Notes: generated by a model not told the origin, from the letters alone. A stretch of DNA of 64,000 nucleotides from Longilinea arvoryzae (GCF_001050235.1 NZ_DF967972.1:2170107-2234106); one strand, 5' to 3'; shown: positions 1-8,797, counted from the first letter of the stretch. Program-made: numbers and translations.

Positions 1-676
1 TCAGGCGGCGTTTGAGCAGCAGGATGCGTTCGAAGCGCTCGGCGGCCATGTTCAAATCATGCGTCGAAACCAGCACGGTTACGCCGCGCGCATGGAGATC
101 TTCCAGCAGGTTAAGGGTGACCTCCTGGGTGGAAATATCCACACCTGTAAAGGGCTCGTCCATCAACAGAATATGGGGCTCCTGCGCCAGGGCGCGCGCC
201 AGAAACACGCGCTGCTGCTGGCCCCCGGAAAGTTCGCTGATCGAACGTTTGGCCAGTTTGGAGATGCCCATCTGGGTCATGCTGCGGCTGACGGCTTCGT
301 GATCCGCCTCGCCGGGCTTGCCAAGCCAACCGTAATCGTTGAAGCGCCCCATCATGACCACTTCTTCAACGATGACCGGAAAGTGCCAGTCCACTTCTTC
401 GCGTTGCGGAATGTAAGCCACGCAGTCCTTGTGCTGCCCAAGAGGTAACCCATGAATGCGAATTTGTCCCTTGCGCAGCGGCAGCAGCCCGACCAGCGCC
501 TTGAACAGGGTCGATTTGCCTGCGCCATTGGGTCCAACCACCGCCACCTGCGCGCCGTGAGGTACTTCGAAACTCAAATCTTCGAGGATTGGGTGACCGT
601 TATAGGCAACAACGATATTCTCCAGCTCCAGGCGAGCCGGTTCTTTTTGAATAGGATCGTGACTTTGCTTTTTCAT
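1..676 (-). CDS. Metal (Mn/Zn/Fe-type) ABC transporter ATP-binding protein, 3' end cut by window edge
   Basis: ATPase subunit that would power metal-ion import with a membrane permease and a solute-binding lipoprotein, both outside the window. About 225 residues are visible. Walker A GPNGAGKS is near residue 48, the signature LSGGQQQR near 149, Walker B ILLMDEP near 169 and the switch histidine near 206. The stretch AYIPQREEVDWHFPV is typical of the MntB/SitB/TroB/ZnuC cluster, which is why a metal substrate is proposed; which metal cannot be told. The start ATG is at 676-674, preceded by GGAAAGG about 5 nt upstream. The gene runs off the left edge with no stop codon seen. It is transcribed divergently from the murJ region. 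Confidence 0.85.
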   Translation of the reverse strand, partial: MKKQSHDPIQKEPARLELENIVVAYNGHPILEDLSFEVPHGAQVAVVGPNGAGKSTLFKALVGLLPLRKGQIRIHGLPLGQHKDCVAYIPQREEVDWHFPVIVEEVVMMGRFNDYGWLGKPGEADHEAVSRSMTQMGISKLAKRSISELSGGQQQRVFLARALAQEPHILLMDEPFTGVDISTQEVTLNLLEDLHARGVTVLVSTHDLNMAAERFERILLLKRRL

Positions 677-735
677 CTATACCTTTCCAAGCGATCCATA
701 TTTTACCTCATCCAGAGCGTCAAAATGCTTAATTC

Positions 736-763
736 TTGTGAATACCTTTTTTTGTGCTATATT
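736..763 (+). promoter_or_regulatory. Possible sigma70-type promoter for the murJ transcript
   Basis: TTGTGA at 736-741 and TATATT at 758-763 are 16 nt apart, about 33 nt before the small ORF that precedes murJ. Assigned by eye only. The 677-795 gap between divergent genes holds nothing else I can support. Confidence 0.35.
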
Positions 764-795
764 TACGCCATCTGACACGAAACACTGAGGAGTGC

Positions 796-882
796 ATGAT
801 GAGCGTTTCACCCACTGAAATTCATCCTGTGCTGCAGGCAGCCGTGAGTCCATTGATGATATTGGATGTGGCTCAAGGATGA
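796..882 (+). CDS. 28-residue ORF translationally coupled to murJ
   Basis: ATG at 796 follows TGAGGAG at a good distance, and the ORF of 28 codons ends in TGA at 880-882. That stop overlaps the murJ ATG at 879-881 (ATGA). The peptide starts MMSVSPTEIHPVLQAAV and has no close family that I can name. It may be a real small protein, a leader that couples translation into murJ, or the remnant of a longer gene. murJ has only a weak ribosome-binding site of its own (CAAGGATG), which fits coupling. Confidence 0.4.
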   Translation: MMSVSPTEIHPVLQAAVSPLMILDVAQG

Positions 883-2423
883 AGAAATTAAAGTTTTCAC
901 ACCTCACTCGCGTTACCCTGTTGTTGGCTGTTTTTTTTGGCATCGATAAAATCGTTGCTTTCGCACGTCTCATTATTGTAGCGCGCCAGTTTGGACTGTC
1001 GCATGAATTGGACGCGTTCAACGTCGCCAACAACCTGCCGGATATGCTCTTTGCGTTGATCTCCGGTGGGGCGCTGGCCATGGCGTTCATTCCCGTGCTG
1101 ACGGAGATGCTCACAAAACAGGGCCGGTCGCAGGCCTGGGATCTATTCAGCCGGATTGCGAACCTGGCTTTCCTGGTGACGGCGGGCTTTTCGATCCTCA
1201 TCGCCATTTTCGCCGAACCGCTGGTGAGCTGGCGACTGGGCATTGCGCCGGGTTTCAACGACCAGCAGCAAAGACTGGTGGCCGAGTTGATGCGCTTGAA
1301 CCTGATTGCCACGCTGATTTTTTCATTGAGCGGGCTGGTGATTGCCGGCTTGCAGGCCAACCAGCATTTCCTCCTGCCGGCCATCGCGCCCGTCTTATAC
1401 AACCTCGGGCAAATCTTCGGCGCCCTGGTGCTGGCGCCGGAAAAAGGTTTGACCCTCGGTCCGGTAACGCTGCCGGCTTTCGGACTGGGCGTACATGGCC
1501 TGGTGTATGGCGTTATTTTGGGGGCAGCGCTGCATCTTGCCATCCAGATTCCCGGCCTGATTCGGTACGGCTTCCGGTGGACGCCGAAGATCGGCTTGAA
1601 AACGGAGGCTGTACGTAAGGTGCTGCTTCTGTTGGGACCGCGCCTTGTGACCATGTTTTTCATCCAGTTGACCTTCATCGTCCGTGATAATCTGGCTTCG
1701 CGCCTGGAAGCAGGTTCGCCTTCGGTATTGACTTATGGCTGGATGATCATGCAGGTGCCTGAAACGTTGATTGGCACCGCCATCGCCACCGCCATGCTGC
1801 CCTCGCTGGCCGAAATGGTTGCCAGACAGGATTGGGTGACTTTCCGCGCCACCATCGAGCGCGCGGTGCAGGTGCTGATGGCTCTGACCTTGCCGGTTGC
1901 GGCCGTACTCGCGGCGGGTTTGAGGCCGTTGTTAAGCCTGGCCTTCGGTTTCGATGTCGCCGGGACGGACCTTCTGTTGTGGGTGACACGCGCGTATTTA
2001 TTGGGATTGTTTGGTCAATGTCTCAAAGAGGTGGCGGTGCGCACCTTCTACGCCCAACAGGACGCGATTACCCCGCTCTGGACGGCCGGCGTGAACCTGG
2101 CGTTGTATGCCCTGGTGGGCAGCCAGTTCTATCGGATCGTGGGCGCGGCCGGCATCAGTTTGGGAGATGCGGTTGCATTCACATTTGAAGCTTTACTGCT
2201 GATGTGGCTGTTCACCCGCAGACAACAGGTCAGATTTACACTTGCTCCGGCGTTGGTCCGCGCACTGGCGGCTGCGGTGCTGGGAGGCGGAGTGGCGTAT
2301 CTACTGGTCAACCTGAACCTTCCTGGACCTCAGGCACTGGGCGCCCTGCTGGCCATGGCCGCCGGTGTTTTGGTGGCACTGCCGGTGGTTTGGAAAGAGC
2401 TCAGGCTTCTCGTTCAGTTATAG
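879..2423 (+). CDS. murJ: MurJ/MviN-family lipid II flippase
   Basis: Polytopic inner-membrane protein of the MOP exporter superfamily, expected to flip lipid-linked peptidoglycan precursors across the cytoplasmic membrane. At 514 residues it has family-typical length. The N-terminus carries MurJ-like features: a first membrane segment, then FGLSHELDAFNVANNLPDML and a glycine/alanine-rich SGGALAMAFIP segment near residues 60-70. About 13-14 hydrophobic segments follow to the C-terminus. The start overlaps the preceding 28-codon ORF. Some Chloroflexota lack a typical wall, so a role in another polyprenyl-linked precursor is possible. Family assignment is secure; the substrate is inferred. Confidence 0.88.
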   Translation: MKKLKFSHLTRVTLLLAVFFGIDKIVAFARLIIVARQFGLSHELDAFNVANNLPDMLFALISGGALAMAFIPVLTEMLTKQGRSQAWDLFSRIANLAFLVTAGFSILIAIFAEPLVSWRLGIAPGFNDQQQRLVAELMRLNLIATLIFSLSGLVIAGLQANQHFLLPAIAPVLYNLGQIFGALVLAPEKGLTLGPVTLPAFGLGVHGLVYGVILGAALHLAIQIPGLIRYGFRWTPKIGLKTEAVRKVLLLLGPRLVTMFFIQLTFIVRDNLASRLEAGSPSVLTYGWMIMQVPETLIGTAIATAMLPSLAEMVARQDWVTFRATIERAVQVLMALTLPVAAVLAAGLRPLLSLAFGFDVAGTDLLLWVTRAYLLGLFGQCLKEVAVRTFYAQQDAITPLWTAGVNLALYALVGSQFYRIVGAAGISLGDAVAFTFEALLLMWLFTRRQQVRFTLAPALVRALAAAVLGGGVAYLLVNLNLPGPQALGALLAMAAGVLVALPVVWKELRLLVQL

Positions 2424-2428
2424 TACGG

Positions 2429-2434
2429 TATAAT
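2429..2434 (+). promoter_or_regulatory. -10 element TATAAT overlapping the upstream-most ATG of the next gene
   Basis: GGTATAAT lies at 2427-2434. Its last bases form the ATG at 2433, so a transcript started here would begin near 2441 and could not use that ATG. The in-frame ATGs at 2442 and 2448 would then give a leaderless or nearly leaderless mRNA. Confidence 0.4.
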
Positions 2435-2441
2435 GGGCGCT

Positions 2442-3542
2442 ATGACGATGCAAAATAATGACGATACACTGCCGGCGGAATCACCGGAAAATCAATCTGA
2501 AGGCAAAAAAACATCCCGTCCGCGTCGCGGAAAATGGATATGGCTGGGAATCTTGATCCTGATCCTGGGAGCAGCCGCTGGCGGGTGGCTGGGTTATTCT
2601 TCGGGCATTCGCGCCAGAAAAGCCATGGAAATCAATCAACTTACAGCCGTAACGACAACCCAATTCGAACTGGGCCTGGCGGACATAACAGATGGCCATC
2701 TGGCGATGGCTCAGCAGCGTTTCGAGTATGTATTGAGCCTCGATCCGACGTTCCCGGGAGCGTCGGATAAACTGGCTGAGGTCATGATCAAACAGGCTCA
2801 GGTTTCGACCGTTACGCCAATGCCTTCGCCCACGGTTTCGCCGACCCCTGACTTGCGGGGCGTCGAGGAAATCTACAATCAGGCGGTCGAGCAGGTCAAG
2901 AACAAGCAATGGGCGCAAGCTTTCGATTCATTGCAGGCGCTGCGCAACGAAGATGCGACATACAAAGCAGTCGATGTGGATGGATTGTATTATGTCGTTC
3001 TGCGTTATCGCGGCGTCGAAATGATCCTGAATGAGGGCAACCTGGAAGGCGGCATTTACGACTTGACCCTGGCCGAGAAATTTGCTCCGATCGATGCGGA
3101 TGCGAACAGTTATCGTACCTGGGCGCGCTACTATTTGAATGGCGCGAGTTACTGGGGCATCGATTGGGGTCAGGTGGTGAGCATTTTCTCGGAAATCTAT
3201 CCGGCATTTCCGAATTTGCGGGACGGCTCGGGGATGACCGCCACAGAACGCTATCGCTTGGCGGCTGTGAAGTACGGCGATCAATTGATGCTGCAGGAAG
3301 ATTACTGCAAGGCGCAAGAAATGTATCAACTGGCGCTCGACCTTTCACCCGATCCGGTGGTTCAGCCAACCGCCGATGAAGCCGGCCGGAGATGTTCAGA
3401 GGGCAATGCGCCGACTGCGCAGCCTCAACCGGGCGTGACGGTAACACCATCGCCCACCACTGAAGTATCCCCGACCGAAACGCCGACGGTGGAAACCCCC
3501 TCTGTAGAAACGACGACCGAAGTGCCATTGCCGACTCCATGA
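2442..3542 (+). CDS. Membrane-anchored protein with TPR-like extracytoplasmic region, function unknown
   Basis: About 366 residues. After a short charged cytoplasmic N-terminus (KKTSRPRRGK) there is one transmembrane segment, IWLGILILILGAAAGGWLGY, around residues 32-51, then a large helical region. Segments such as DITDGHLAMAQQRFEYVLSL and EDYCKAQEMYQLALDLSPDP look like tetratricopeptide helices. The last ~50 residues are a low-complexity Thr/Pro/Glu tail. An upstream ATG at 2433 is in frame, but it overlaps a TATAAT element, so I prefer 2442 (2448 is also possible). The stop overlaps the next start by 4 nt (ATGA), so the two genes are probably co-translated. The specific role is unknown. Confidence 0.7.
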   Translation: MTMQNNDDTLPAESPENQSEGKKTSRPRRGKWIWLGILILILGAAAGGWLGYSSGIRARKAMEINQLTAVTTTQFELGLADITDGHLAMAQQRFEYVLSLDPTFPGASDKLAEVMIKQAQVSTVTPMPSPTVSPTPDLRGVEEIYNQAVEQVKNKQWAQAFDSLQALRNEDATYKAVDVDGLYYVVLRYRGVEMILNEGNLEGGIYDLTLAEKFAPIDADANSYRTWARYYLNGASYWGIDWGQVVSIFSEIYPAFPNLRDGSGMTATERYRLAAVKYGDQLMLQEDYCKAQEMYQLALDLSPDPVVQPTADEAGRRCSEGNAPTAQPQPGVTVTPSPTTEVSPTETPTVETPSVETTTEVPLPTP

Positions 3543-4057
3543 CAGTGGTAATTCCCACCTGGGCGCTGACCTTGGCTTACGGGTTGCATATGCTGGCAAC
3601 CGTAGTCTGGGTTGGCGGCCTGGCAGGGATGGCTGTATTGGTGCTTCCGGCCGCTCGAAAGACCCTGTCGCCTGAAACGTATCTTTCGTTCCTGGGATCA
3701 CTGCAGGAGCGTTTGCAGCGTGTGGGTTGGATGTGCCTGATCGTGTTGATCGCGACGGGGATGTTTCAAATGAGCGCTTCCCCGAATTACCAGGGTTTTT
3801 TGGCGATTACCAATTCATGGGCGTTGGCGATTCTCATCAAACACATCGCAGTCGGCGGCATGGTGCTGGTGAGCGCTTATCTCACCTGGGGTTTGGCGCC
3901 GGAATTGCAGCGGCTGGCCCTGCGCCGGATGAAGAATGGCCTTGTGAATGAAGAAGAAGCGGAAAAATTGCGCCGCAGGGAACAAATCCTTTACTGGCTC
4001 AACCTCGGGTTGGCTATTGGGGTGCTTGCGCTGACTGCCTGGGCGCGGTCTATTTAA
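3539..4057 (+). CDS. CopD-like integral membrane protein
   Basis: 172-residue membrane protein with four hydrophobic segments. The first, LAYGLHMLATVVWVGGLAGM, carries the histidine and the W-x-GG pattern typical of the copper-resistance CopD domain. The third segment, LAILIKHIAVGGMVLVSAYL, keeps the Lys-His pair. The family is linked to copper handling or heme-protein membrane domains, but many bacterial members have no proven role. A charged cytoplasmic stretch (RRMKNGLVNEEEAEKLRRRE) precedes the last membrane segment. The gene overlaps the upstream gene by 4 nt, and no other copper gene is nearby, so a copper role is not supported by context. Confidence 0.7.
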   Translation: MTVVIPTWALTLAYGLHMLATVVWVGGLAGMAVLVLPAARKTLSPETYLSFLGSLQERLQRVGWMCLIVLIATGMFQMSASPNYQGFLAITNSWALAILIKHIAVGGMVLVSAYLTWGLAPELQRLALRRMKNGLVNEEEAEKLRRREQILYWLNLGLAIGVLALTAWARSI

Positions 4058-4075
4058 TAGAGAAAGTCTGCAAAA

Positions 4076-5287
4076 GTGGGTTGGAAAGATCAGCGAGCCA
4101 GGATCTGGCTTTTGGTGTTCTCGGTCATTACGGTGAGTGCGATCGCGTTTATCCTCCGGCATCACGCGGTCGATAATCTGCCGAATGACTACGATGAGTG
4201 GGTGTATCTGACAGCGGGCCGAAATTACGCGAGCGCAATTCAAAACGGCGATTGGCAGGCGATTCTCAATTCCCCTCAAAATTACGAACACCCTATTTTT
4301 AATAAGCTGGTGTATGCCTTTGGCATACTGGATCTGGACCTGACTCCGGTCGATAACGGCAATTACCTGGTCAACCAGACCTGTTACGGGGCCGCGGCAT
4401 GCAGGTTGCAGGACCGTGCCCGGTGGATATCGACCGGTTTCGGTGTTCTGGCGGCGGGTTTACTGGCTCTGGTGAGCCCGCTGGCCGGCCTGTTATTGGC
4501 GGTGCATACGTTCGCGGTGAAATATACCAGCGTCGTCTACCTGGAAGCCCTGCCCGCCTGTACATCGTTGGTCGCTGTGCTGGCTTATGCGCACTGGTTG
4601 AATTCCTTCATAGGGAAAGATGAAAACCGCAGATGGGGAAAGATCGGCTGGCTGGCGTTATCCGCGCTGATGCTGGGCGTTTCGGCTGCTTCCAAGTATC
4701 TTTATGCCGTGGTGGGTATTGTCATCGTTCTGCATTTTCTCCTGTATTCCCTGTTGCGGCGTCAATTCCGTATTCGAAAATTGCTCCCACTGGCAGCCTG
4801 GGGAATCGGCGCGCTGGTGATATTCTTCCTGTGCGATCCTTACCTCTGGCCGGATCCGATTCACCGCTTACGAGAATCGCTTTCTTTCAACGTGGCATTT
4901 TCCCAGGGGGATTATGTCAACTCGTATCCGTATCCCTTCTGGCAGCCCTTGCGCTGGTTGTCAAGATCAGTGACGACCTTCAAAGCCCGGTATATCCCGC
5001 AACTACCGGGGAATTTTCCGGTTGCGCTGGATGGTTGGATTTTGTGGCTGGCCATACTGGGCTTCCCACGTCTGGTTTATAAACGCCCGCTCTATGCCCT
5101 CTGGTTTGGGGTGGGGATGGCCTTTCTGTTGGTGTGGACGACGAAGTGGCCGCAGTACGTGCTGATCGTGCTTGCGCCGTGGTGCTTCTCGGCCGGGGAA
5201 GGCCTGGTGACCCTTTTCTGGTTGGGGCGGTTCGCCCTGGGTGGAAATAAAGAAAAACCGGCGAATCAATCGCCGGTCCTTGAATAA
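4076..5287 (+). CDS. Polytopic membrane protein, probable GT39-type glycosyltransferase
   Basis: 403 residues starting at GTG 4076, with about ten hydrophobic segments. The first periplasmic loop contains NDYDEWVYLTAGRNYA, the acidic loop expected in dolichyl-phosphate-mannose mannosyltransferase (PMT/ArnT, GT39) proteins, and EHPIFNKLVYAF follows as in that family. Such enzymes move a sugar from a polyprenyl-phosphate donor to an acceptor outside the membrane. The acceptor cannot be predicted. The gene lies 18 nt after the CopD-like gene. Its 3' end contains the hairpin that terminates rimO from the other strand. Confidence 0.65.
   Translation: MGWKDQRARIWLLVFSVITVSAIAFILRHHAVDNLPNDYDEWVYLTAGRNYASAIQNGDWQAILNSPQNYEHPIFNKLVYAFGILDLDLTPVDNGNYLVNQTCYGAAACRLQDRARWISTGFGVLAAGLLALVSPLAGLLLAVHTFAVKYTSVVYLEALPACTSLVAVLAYAHWLNSFIGKDENRRWGKIGWLALSALMLGVSAASKYLYAVVGIVIVLHFLLYSLLRRQFRIRKLLPLAAWGIGALVIFFLCDPYLWPDPIHRLRESLSFNVAFSQGDYVNSYPYPFWQPLRWLSRSVTTFKARYIPQLPGNFPVALDGWILWLAILGFPRLVYKRPLYALWFGVGMAFLLVWTTKWPQYVLIVLAPWCFSAGEGLVTLFWLGRFALGGNKEKPANQSPVLE
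5245..5277 (-). terminator. Intrinsic terminator of the rimO operon, inside the 3' end of the convergent gene
   Basis: Perfect 8-bp stem (5257-5264 with 5270-5277, ACCGGCGA/TCGCCGGT) and 5-nt loop. Read on the minus strand it is followed by TTTTCTTTATTT, so it faces rimO. It lies within the last codons of the plus-strand GT39-like gene. Confidence 0.75.
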
Positions 5288-5305
5288 CGAGTTTTTGGCG
5301 GCACT

Positions 5306-6643
5306 TCACGCCGGTTGGGGGATTACACTGCCGGTCAGGTCGTGAACCAGCGCGCCGGTCACCATGACCGGAACGATTTTTCCGATTTGGGCGTCACCCT
5401 CGGCGAACACCATGCCGTCGATCTCAGGCGCATCCCGGTAGGAGCGGCCGACTGCCACGCCATTCTGGATGCCCTCGACCAGCACCGGCAGAGTCTTGCC
5501 GACCAGGGTCTGGTTACGGGACAGGGAAATGGTCTCCTGCAGGTGCATCAAACGCGCAATGCGTTCCTCTTTGACTTCCGTGGGAATGGGATCTCCCAAC
5601 AGCTCGCTGGTGGTGCCCGGTTCGAAGGAGAATGGGAAGACGCCCACGCGGTCGAATTTGATCTCCTGGATGAAATCCAACAGGGTCTGGAATTCCTCTT
5701 CGGTTTCGCCCGGATAACCGATGATGAAGGTGGTTCGCAGGGCCAGATCCGGCATGGCGGCGCGCATATTCTCCACCGTCTTGAAGACCCAATCCACGTT
5801 CGCCGGGCGGCGCATGCGTTTGAGTGTTTCGGGGTGGGCATGCTGGAGCGGCATATCCAGGTAATGCAGCACCTGGGGCGTGTTGGCCATGAGTTCGATC
5901 AGGCGATCCGTGACATAACCCGGATAGGCGTACAAAATGCGCAGCCAGGGGAGTGCTGGTGCGGCGTGGGTAATTTGCTCGATCAACGTGGCCAGCCCGT
6001 CCTGCAGTCCCAGATCGTGACCGTAATCCGTCGTATCCTGGGCAATGAGGATCAACTCCTGCAAACCAGAATCCTGCAACAATCTGGCTTCGCGGGCGAT
6101 GATTTCAGGCGGGCGGCTGACAGCCGTGCCCTTGATGAGCGGAATGGAACAATAGGCGCACGGACGCCGGCAGCCGTCGGCGATCTTGAGGTAGGCGCTC
6201 GGGCCCTGGCGTGAGACGCGCAGAACACCATGCTCATCCGTGCCCACGGTGGGCGCATCCGGCAGGTGATAAAGCGTCCTGGGTGGCTGGGTGCGCAGTT
6301 GCTGGACGACATCCAGAATGTCCATCCAACGCCGGGTCCCGATAATGCCGTCGACGCCCGGAACCTGCGCCACCACCTCTTCGCGGTAGCGTTCGGTCAG
6401 GCAGCCGGCCGCGATGAGAAACTGCCCGCGGCGTTTCTTGTGGGCCAGTTTGCGCAGCTCGGAAATGGATTCGTCCCGGGCCGGTTTGATGAAACCGCAG
6501 GTGTTGACGATCAGGATACCGGCCTGGGAGGGTTTCTCGACGGGCTGATAACCGGCTTGCATCAGCAGCGAGGCCATGGATTCGGAATCCACGGTATTTT
6601 TCGCGCATCCAAGGGATACCAGGTAAAAGGATTTATCGTTCAT
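5306..6643 (-). CDS. rimO: Ribosomal protein S12 methylthiotransferase RimO
   Basis: Radical-SAM enzyme that methylthiolates the conserved aspartate of ribosomal protein S12. 445 residues in family order: an N-terminal UPF0004 domain with cysteines 13, 49 and 81 for one iron-sulfur cluster, then the radical-SAM motif CRRPCAYC (cysteines 158, 162, 165), and a C-terminal TRAM domain of about 65 residues. RimO rather than MiaB is indicated by the start SFYLVSLGCAKNTVDSE and by GRSYRDAPEIDG near the C-terminus. The start is 6 nt downstream of the RodZ-like gene, so both probably share a transcript. Confidence 0.93.
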   Translation of the reverse strand: MNDKSFYLVSLGCAKNTVDSESMASLLMQAGYQPVEKPSQAGILIVNTCGFIKPARDESISELRKLAHKKRRGQFLIAAGCLTERYREEVVAQVPGVDGIIGTRRWMDILDVVQQLRTQPPRTLYHLPDAPTVGTDEHGVLRVSRQGPSAYLKIADGCRRPCAYCSIPLIKGTAVSRPPEIIAREARLLQDSGLQELILIAQDTTDYGHDLGLQDGLATLIEQITHAAPALPWLRILYAYPGYVTDRLIELMANTPQVLHYLDMPLQHAHPETLKRMRRPANVDWVFKTVENMRAAMPDLALRTTFIIGYPGETEEEFQTLLDFIQEIKFDRVGVFPFSFEPGTTSELLGDPIPTEVKEERIARLMHLQETISLSRNQTLVGKTLPVLVEGIQNGVAVGRSYRDAPEIDGMVFAEGDAQIGKIVPVMVTGALVHDLTGSVIPQPA

Positions 6644-6649
6644 CTAAAC

Positions 6650-8173
6650 TCATGGAACAAAAGGTGTAATCGTCGGGGTCGGCAGCGTGGCCGTGGGTTG
6701 CAGGGTCAGCGTGGCTTCCTGAGTCGGCGTGGGTGTCGCGGTGAAGGCAGGCGTGGGGGTGATCATGCTATCGGCCAGGAAAATTAAATCGACGACCTGT
6801 CCGACGCTGCCCAGGATACCCAGATCGTCCTGGTTATAGACGACCTGTAGCCCGGCGGCGTTGCCGGTGAGCAATTCGATCTTCTCACTGCCCGAGTAGG
6901 GATAGGCATTTCCTGGAATGACGCGACCACTGAAGGCGACCTTCCCATCAATGGTAATTTTCATCCAGGCGCGCTGGATGGCAACCACATTCACCTGAAT
7001 GGGGGAATTGCTGTTCGGCAATTGGGTCCCTTCTTCAACCGCCGTCCCCATGATGGCAGTCGGGTTGGTCAGGCCCAATGGGATGGGGGTGGTTTGGGTT
7101 GGCGCCAGAGTGGCCGTGATGCTGGGTTCGCTGGTTTCGAGCAAAACTTCGGAAAGCGGCCGGGTGGTGGGTTCGACATCGCTGGCGCTGAGCGAGGTAA
7201 TGCGAGAGGCCGCCCAGATGACGAATACCACCAGGACGATGATCAGGCTGCCAATCACCATCAAATCCGGGGTGATAAAGCGCGCAAGTGATTCCAGGCG
7301 GGTGGCCGGAGCCTTGGCGCGCGACGCCGGGGTATGAGAATCAGGAGAGATGGGCTGCTTGCCCAGGGTGGGCAACGGGCGGCTGGCAATGGGCCGGCTG
7401 GCGCGGGGTTGCGTGGCCGGTTGCAATTCGATCCGCCGCGCTTGAAGCGCGTCAGCAAATCGACTGAGCAAAACGTCGACGTCCAGATTCAGGAATTCAG
7501 CGTAATTGCTGAGCATGCCGCGTCCCTGAACCGCGGAAGGCAGGTCATCGATGCGGCCGGCTTCCAGCGCACGCAGGTAATGCTGGCGCAATTTGGTGTA
7601 GTGCTCGACATCGCTGATCGACAGACTGATCGATTCCCGCCGCTGGCGCAGCGTATTGCCGATCTCGGACAGGATGGCATCGGAGTTCTGGGTGGGAGGG
7701 GCATCCGGCCTTTCGACATGCGGGCTGACCTGAATGATCTCCCCGGCGTCCGGCGCAGGTTCACTTTCGGCGGGTTCCTCTTCGACCTGTCCTTCAACCT
7801 CTTCTTCAGCGCCGGTTGTTTGCGCGGCCGGCTCGACCGGCTCTTCTTCGACTTCATCTGTCGTGGGTTCGAGAGGGTGAATATCCGCTGCCGGTATCTC
7901 TTCGACCGGGAGCGGAACTGCCTCCGGGATCGTCTCAACAGGCGTACGTCCTTCCCATTGGTCAAGCAGCGTCTGCACCGGCAGGCCAAGGTAATCGGCA
8001 TAGAGGCGTAAGAAACCGCGTCCCTGAACCGCCGATGGAAGCTGGTCGCGTTGGTCGCCCTCCAGCGCCTTCAGGTAATGGATGCGGACGCGAGTAACCT
8101 GGGCCGCCTGTTCGAGGCTCAGTCCGCGGTCTTCACGCGCTTGTTTGAGTTGTTCACCTATGGTTTGTGGCAT
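6650..8173 (-). CDS. Membrane-anchored protein with two HTH_25 (RodZ-like) domains and a C-terminal DUF4115-like domain
   Basis: About 507 residues. The first HTH domain occupies roughly residues 3-70 (IGEQLKQAREDRGLSLEQAA, then LPSAVQGRGFLRLYADYLGL). A Glu/Pro/Ala-rich linker follows, and then a second copy of the same domain (IGNTLRQRRESISLSISDVE, then LPSAVQGRGMLSNYAEFLNL). One transmembrane segment, LMVIGSLIIVLVVFVIWAAS, comes next, then a beta-rich domain like the one after the RodZ membrane segment, and a Thr/Pro tail. RodZ normally has one HTH; two in tandem is unusual. In rods RodZ links MreB to the wall, but that role is only inferred here. An ATG 21 nt upstream is possible, but a TACAAT-like -10 lies over it, so 8173 is chosen. 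Confidence 0.8.
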   Translation of the reverse strand: MPQTIGEQLKQAREDRGLSLEQAAQVTRVRIHYLKALEGDQRDQLPSAVQGRGFLRLYADYLGLPVQTLLDQWEGRTPVETIPEAVPLPVEEIPAADIHPLEPTTDEVEEEPVEPAAQTTGAEEEVEGQVEEEPAESEPAPDAGEIIQVSPHVERPDAPPTQNSDAILSEIGNTLRQRRESISLSISDVEHYTKLRQHYLRALEAGRIDDLPSAVQGRGMLSNYAEFLNLDVDVLLSRFADALQARRIELQPATQPRASRPIASRPLPTLGKQPISPDSHTPASRAKAPATRLESLARFITPDLMVIGSLIIVLVVFVIWAASRITSLSASDVEPTTRPLSEVLLETSEPSITATLAPTQTTPIPLGLTNPTAIMGTAVEEGTQLPNSNSPIQVNVVAIQRAWMKITIDGKVAFSGRVIPGNAYPYSGSEKIELLTGNAAGLQVVYNQDDLGILGSVGQVVDLIFLADSMITPTPAFTATPTPTQEATLTLQPTATLPTPTITPFVP

Positions 8174-8199
8174 ATCTTTCGCCAATTGTAGCATGCAAT

Positions 8200-8241
8200 A
8201 ATAAAACCGGCCGGGCAGCGGAAATGCTGCCTCGGCCGGTT
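8200..8241 (-). terminator. Intrinsic terminator of rplI
   Basis: Long imperfect hairpin, ACCGGCC with GGCCGGT and an inner GGCAGC/GCTGCC (8206-8241), followed on the minus strand by TTTTATTATT. It separates rplI from the RodZ-like/rimO unit. Confidence 0.85.
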
Positions 8242-8272
8242 ATGGATCGATATTTCGGCAGCCGAAAACGAA

Positions 8273-8797
8273 TTACTCCTGCGCTTCAGCTTCGGGGGCA
8301 GCGGGGGTTTCTTCAACGACTGCGGGGGTCTCTTCCGCCAGTTCAACGGTCTCGCCTTCACGGTGCACGATGACCTTGATATCGGGGTTGAGGTCAACCG
8401 TCAGGCGGATGTGGGCTTTGTGCTCGCCCAGGGTGCGGATGGGTTGAATTTCGACCATGTGGCGATCGATGCTGAGGCTGTATTTCTTATTGATGGCATC
8501 GACGACCATCTGCGGGGTGATCGAACCATACAGCTTGCCGGTTTCACCAGCCTTGCTGGCGAAGGTGACGACTGCATTGGCGAGCTTTTCAGCCACACCG
8601 CTCATTTCACTGTTGAGGGCGGCGCGTTTGGTGGAGGCAACGCTGCGAATGCGGTCTACCTGCTTGAGGGCGCCGGGGGTAGCCAGAACAGCCAATCCCT
8701 GGGGCAGCAGGAAGTTGCGGCCATAGCCGTCGGCAACACGTTTGACATCGCCGGCGCGGCCGAGCTTATACACGTCTTTGGTCAGTAAAACCTTCAT
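8273..8797 (-). CDS. rplI: 50S ribosomal protein L9
   Basis: Ribosomal protein that binds 23S rRNA near the base of the L1 stalk. The start MKVLLTKDVYKLGRAGDVKR and the following VADGYGRNFLLPQGLA are diagnostic for L9. The long connecting helix (residues ~42-80) and the C-terminal domain with GKLYGSITPQMVVDAI are present. The protein is 174 residues against the usual ~150 because of an acidic Glu/Ala/Pro tail after the C-terminal domain. An in-frame ATG exists at 8851, but 8797 matches the family start and has GGAAAGG about 10 nt upstream. The promoter region contains the 20-bp repeat array at 8866-8985. Confidence 0.95.
   Translation of the reverse strand: MKVLLTKDVYKLGRAGDVKRVADGYGRNFLLPQGLAVLATPGALKQVDRIRSVASTKRAALNSEMSGVAEKLANAVVTFASKAGETGKLYGSITPQMVVDAINKKYSLSIDRHMVEIQPIRTLGEHKAHIRLTVDLNPDIKVIVHREGETVELAEETPAVVEETPAAPEAEAQE

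Noticed and set aside
677..1678. Open frame of 333 codons on the minus strand opposite murJ
   Set aside because: Its translation has a composition unlike a folded protein, and it lies antisense to a clear MurJ-family gene. It is a GC-codon-bias shadow.
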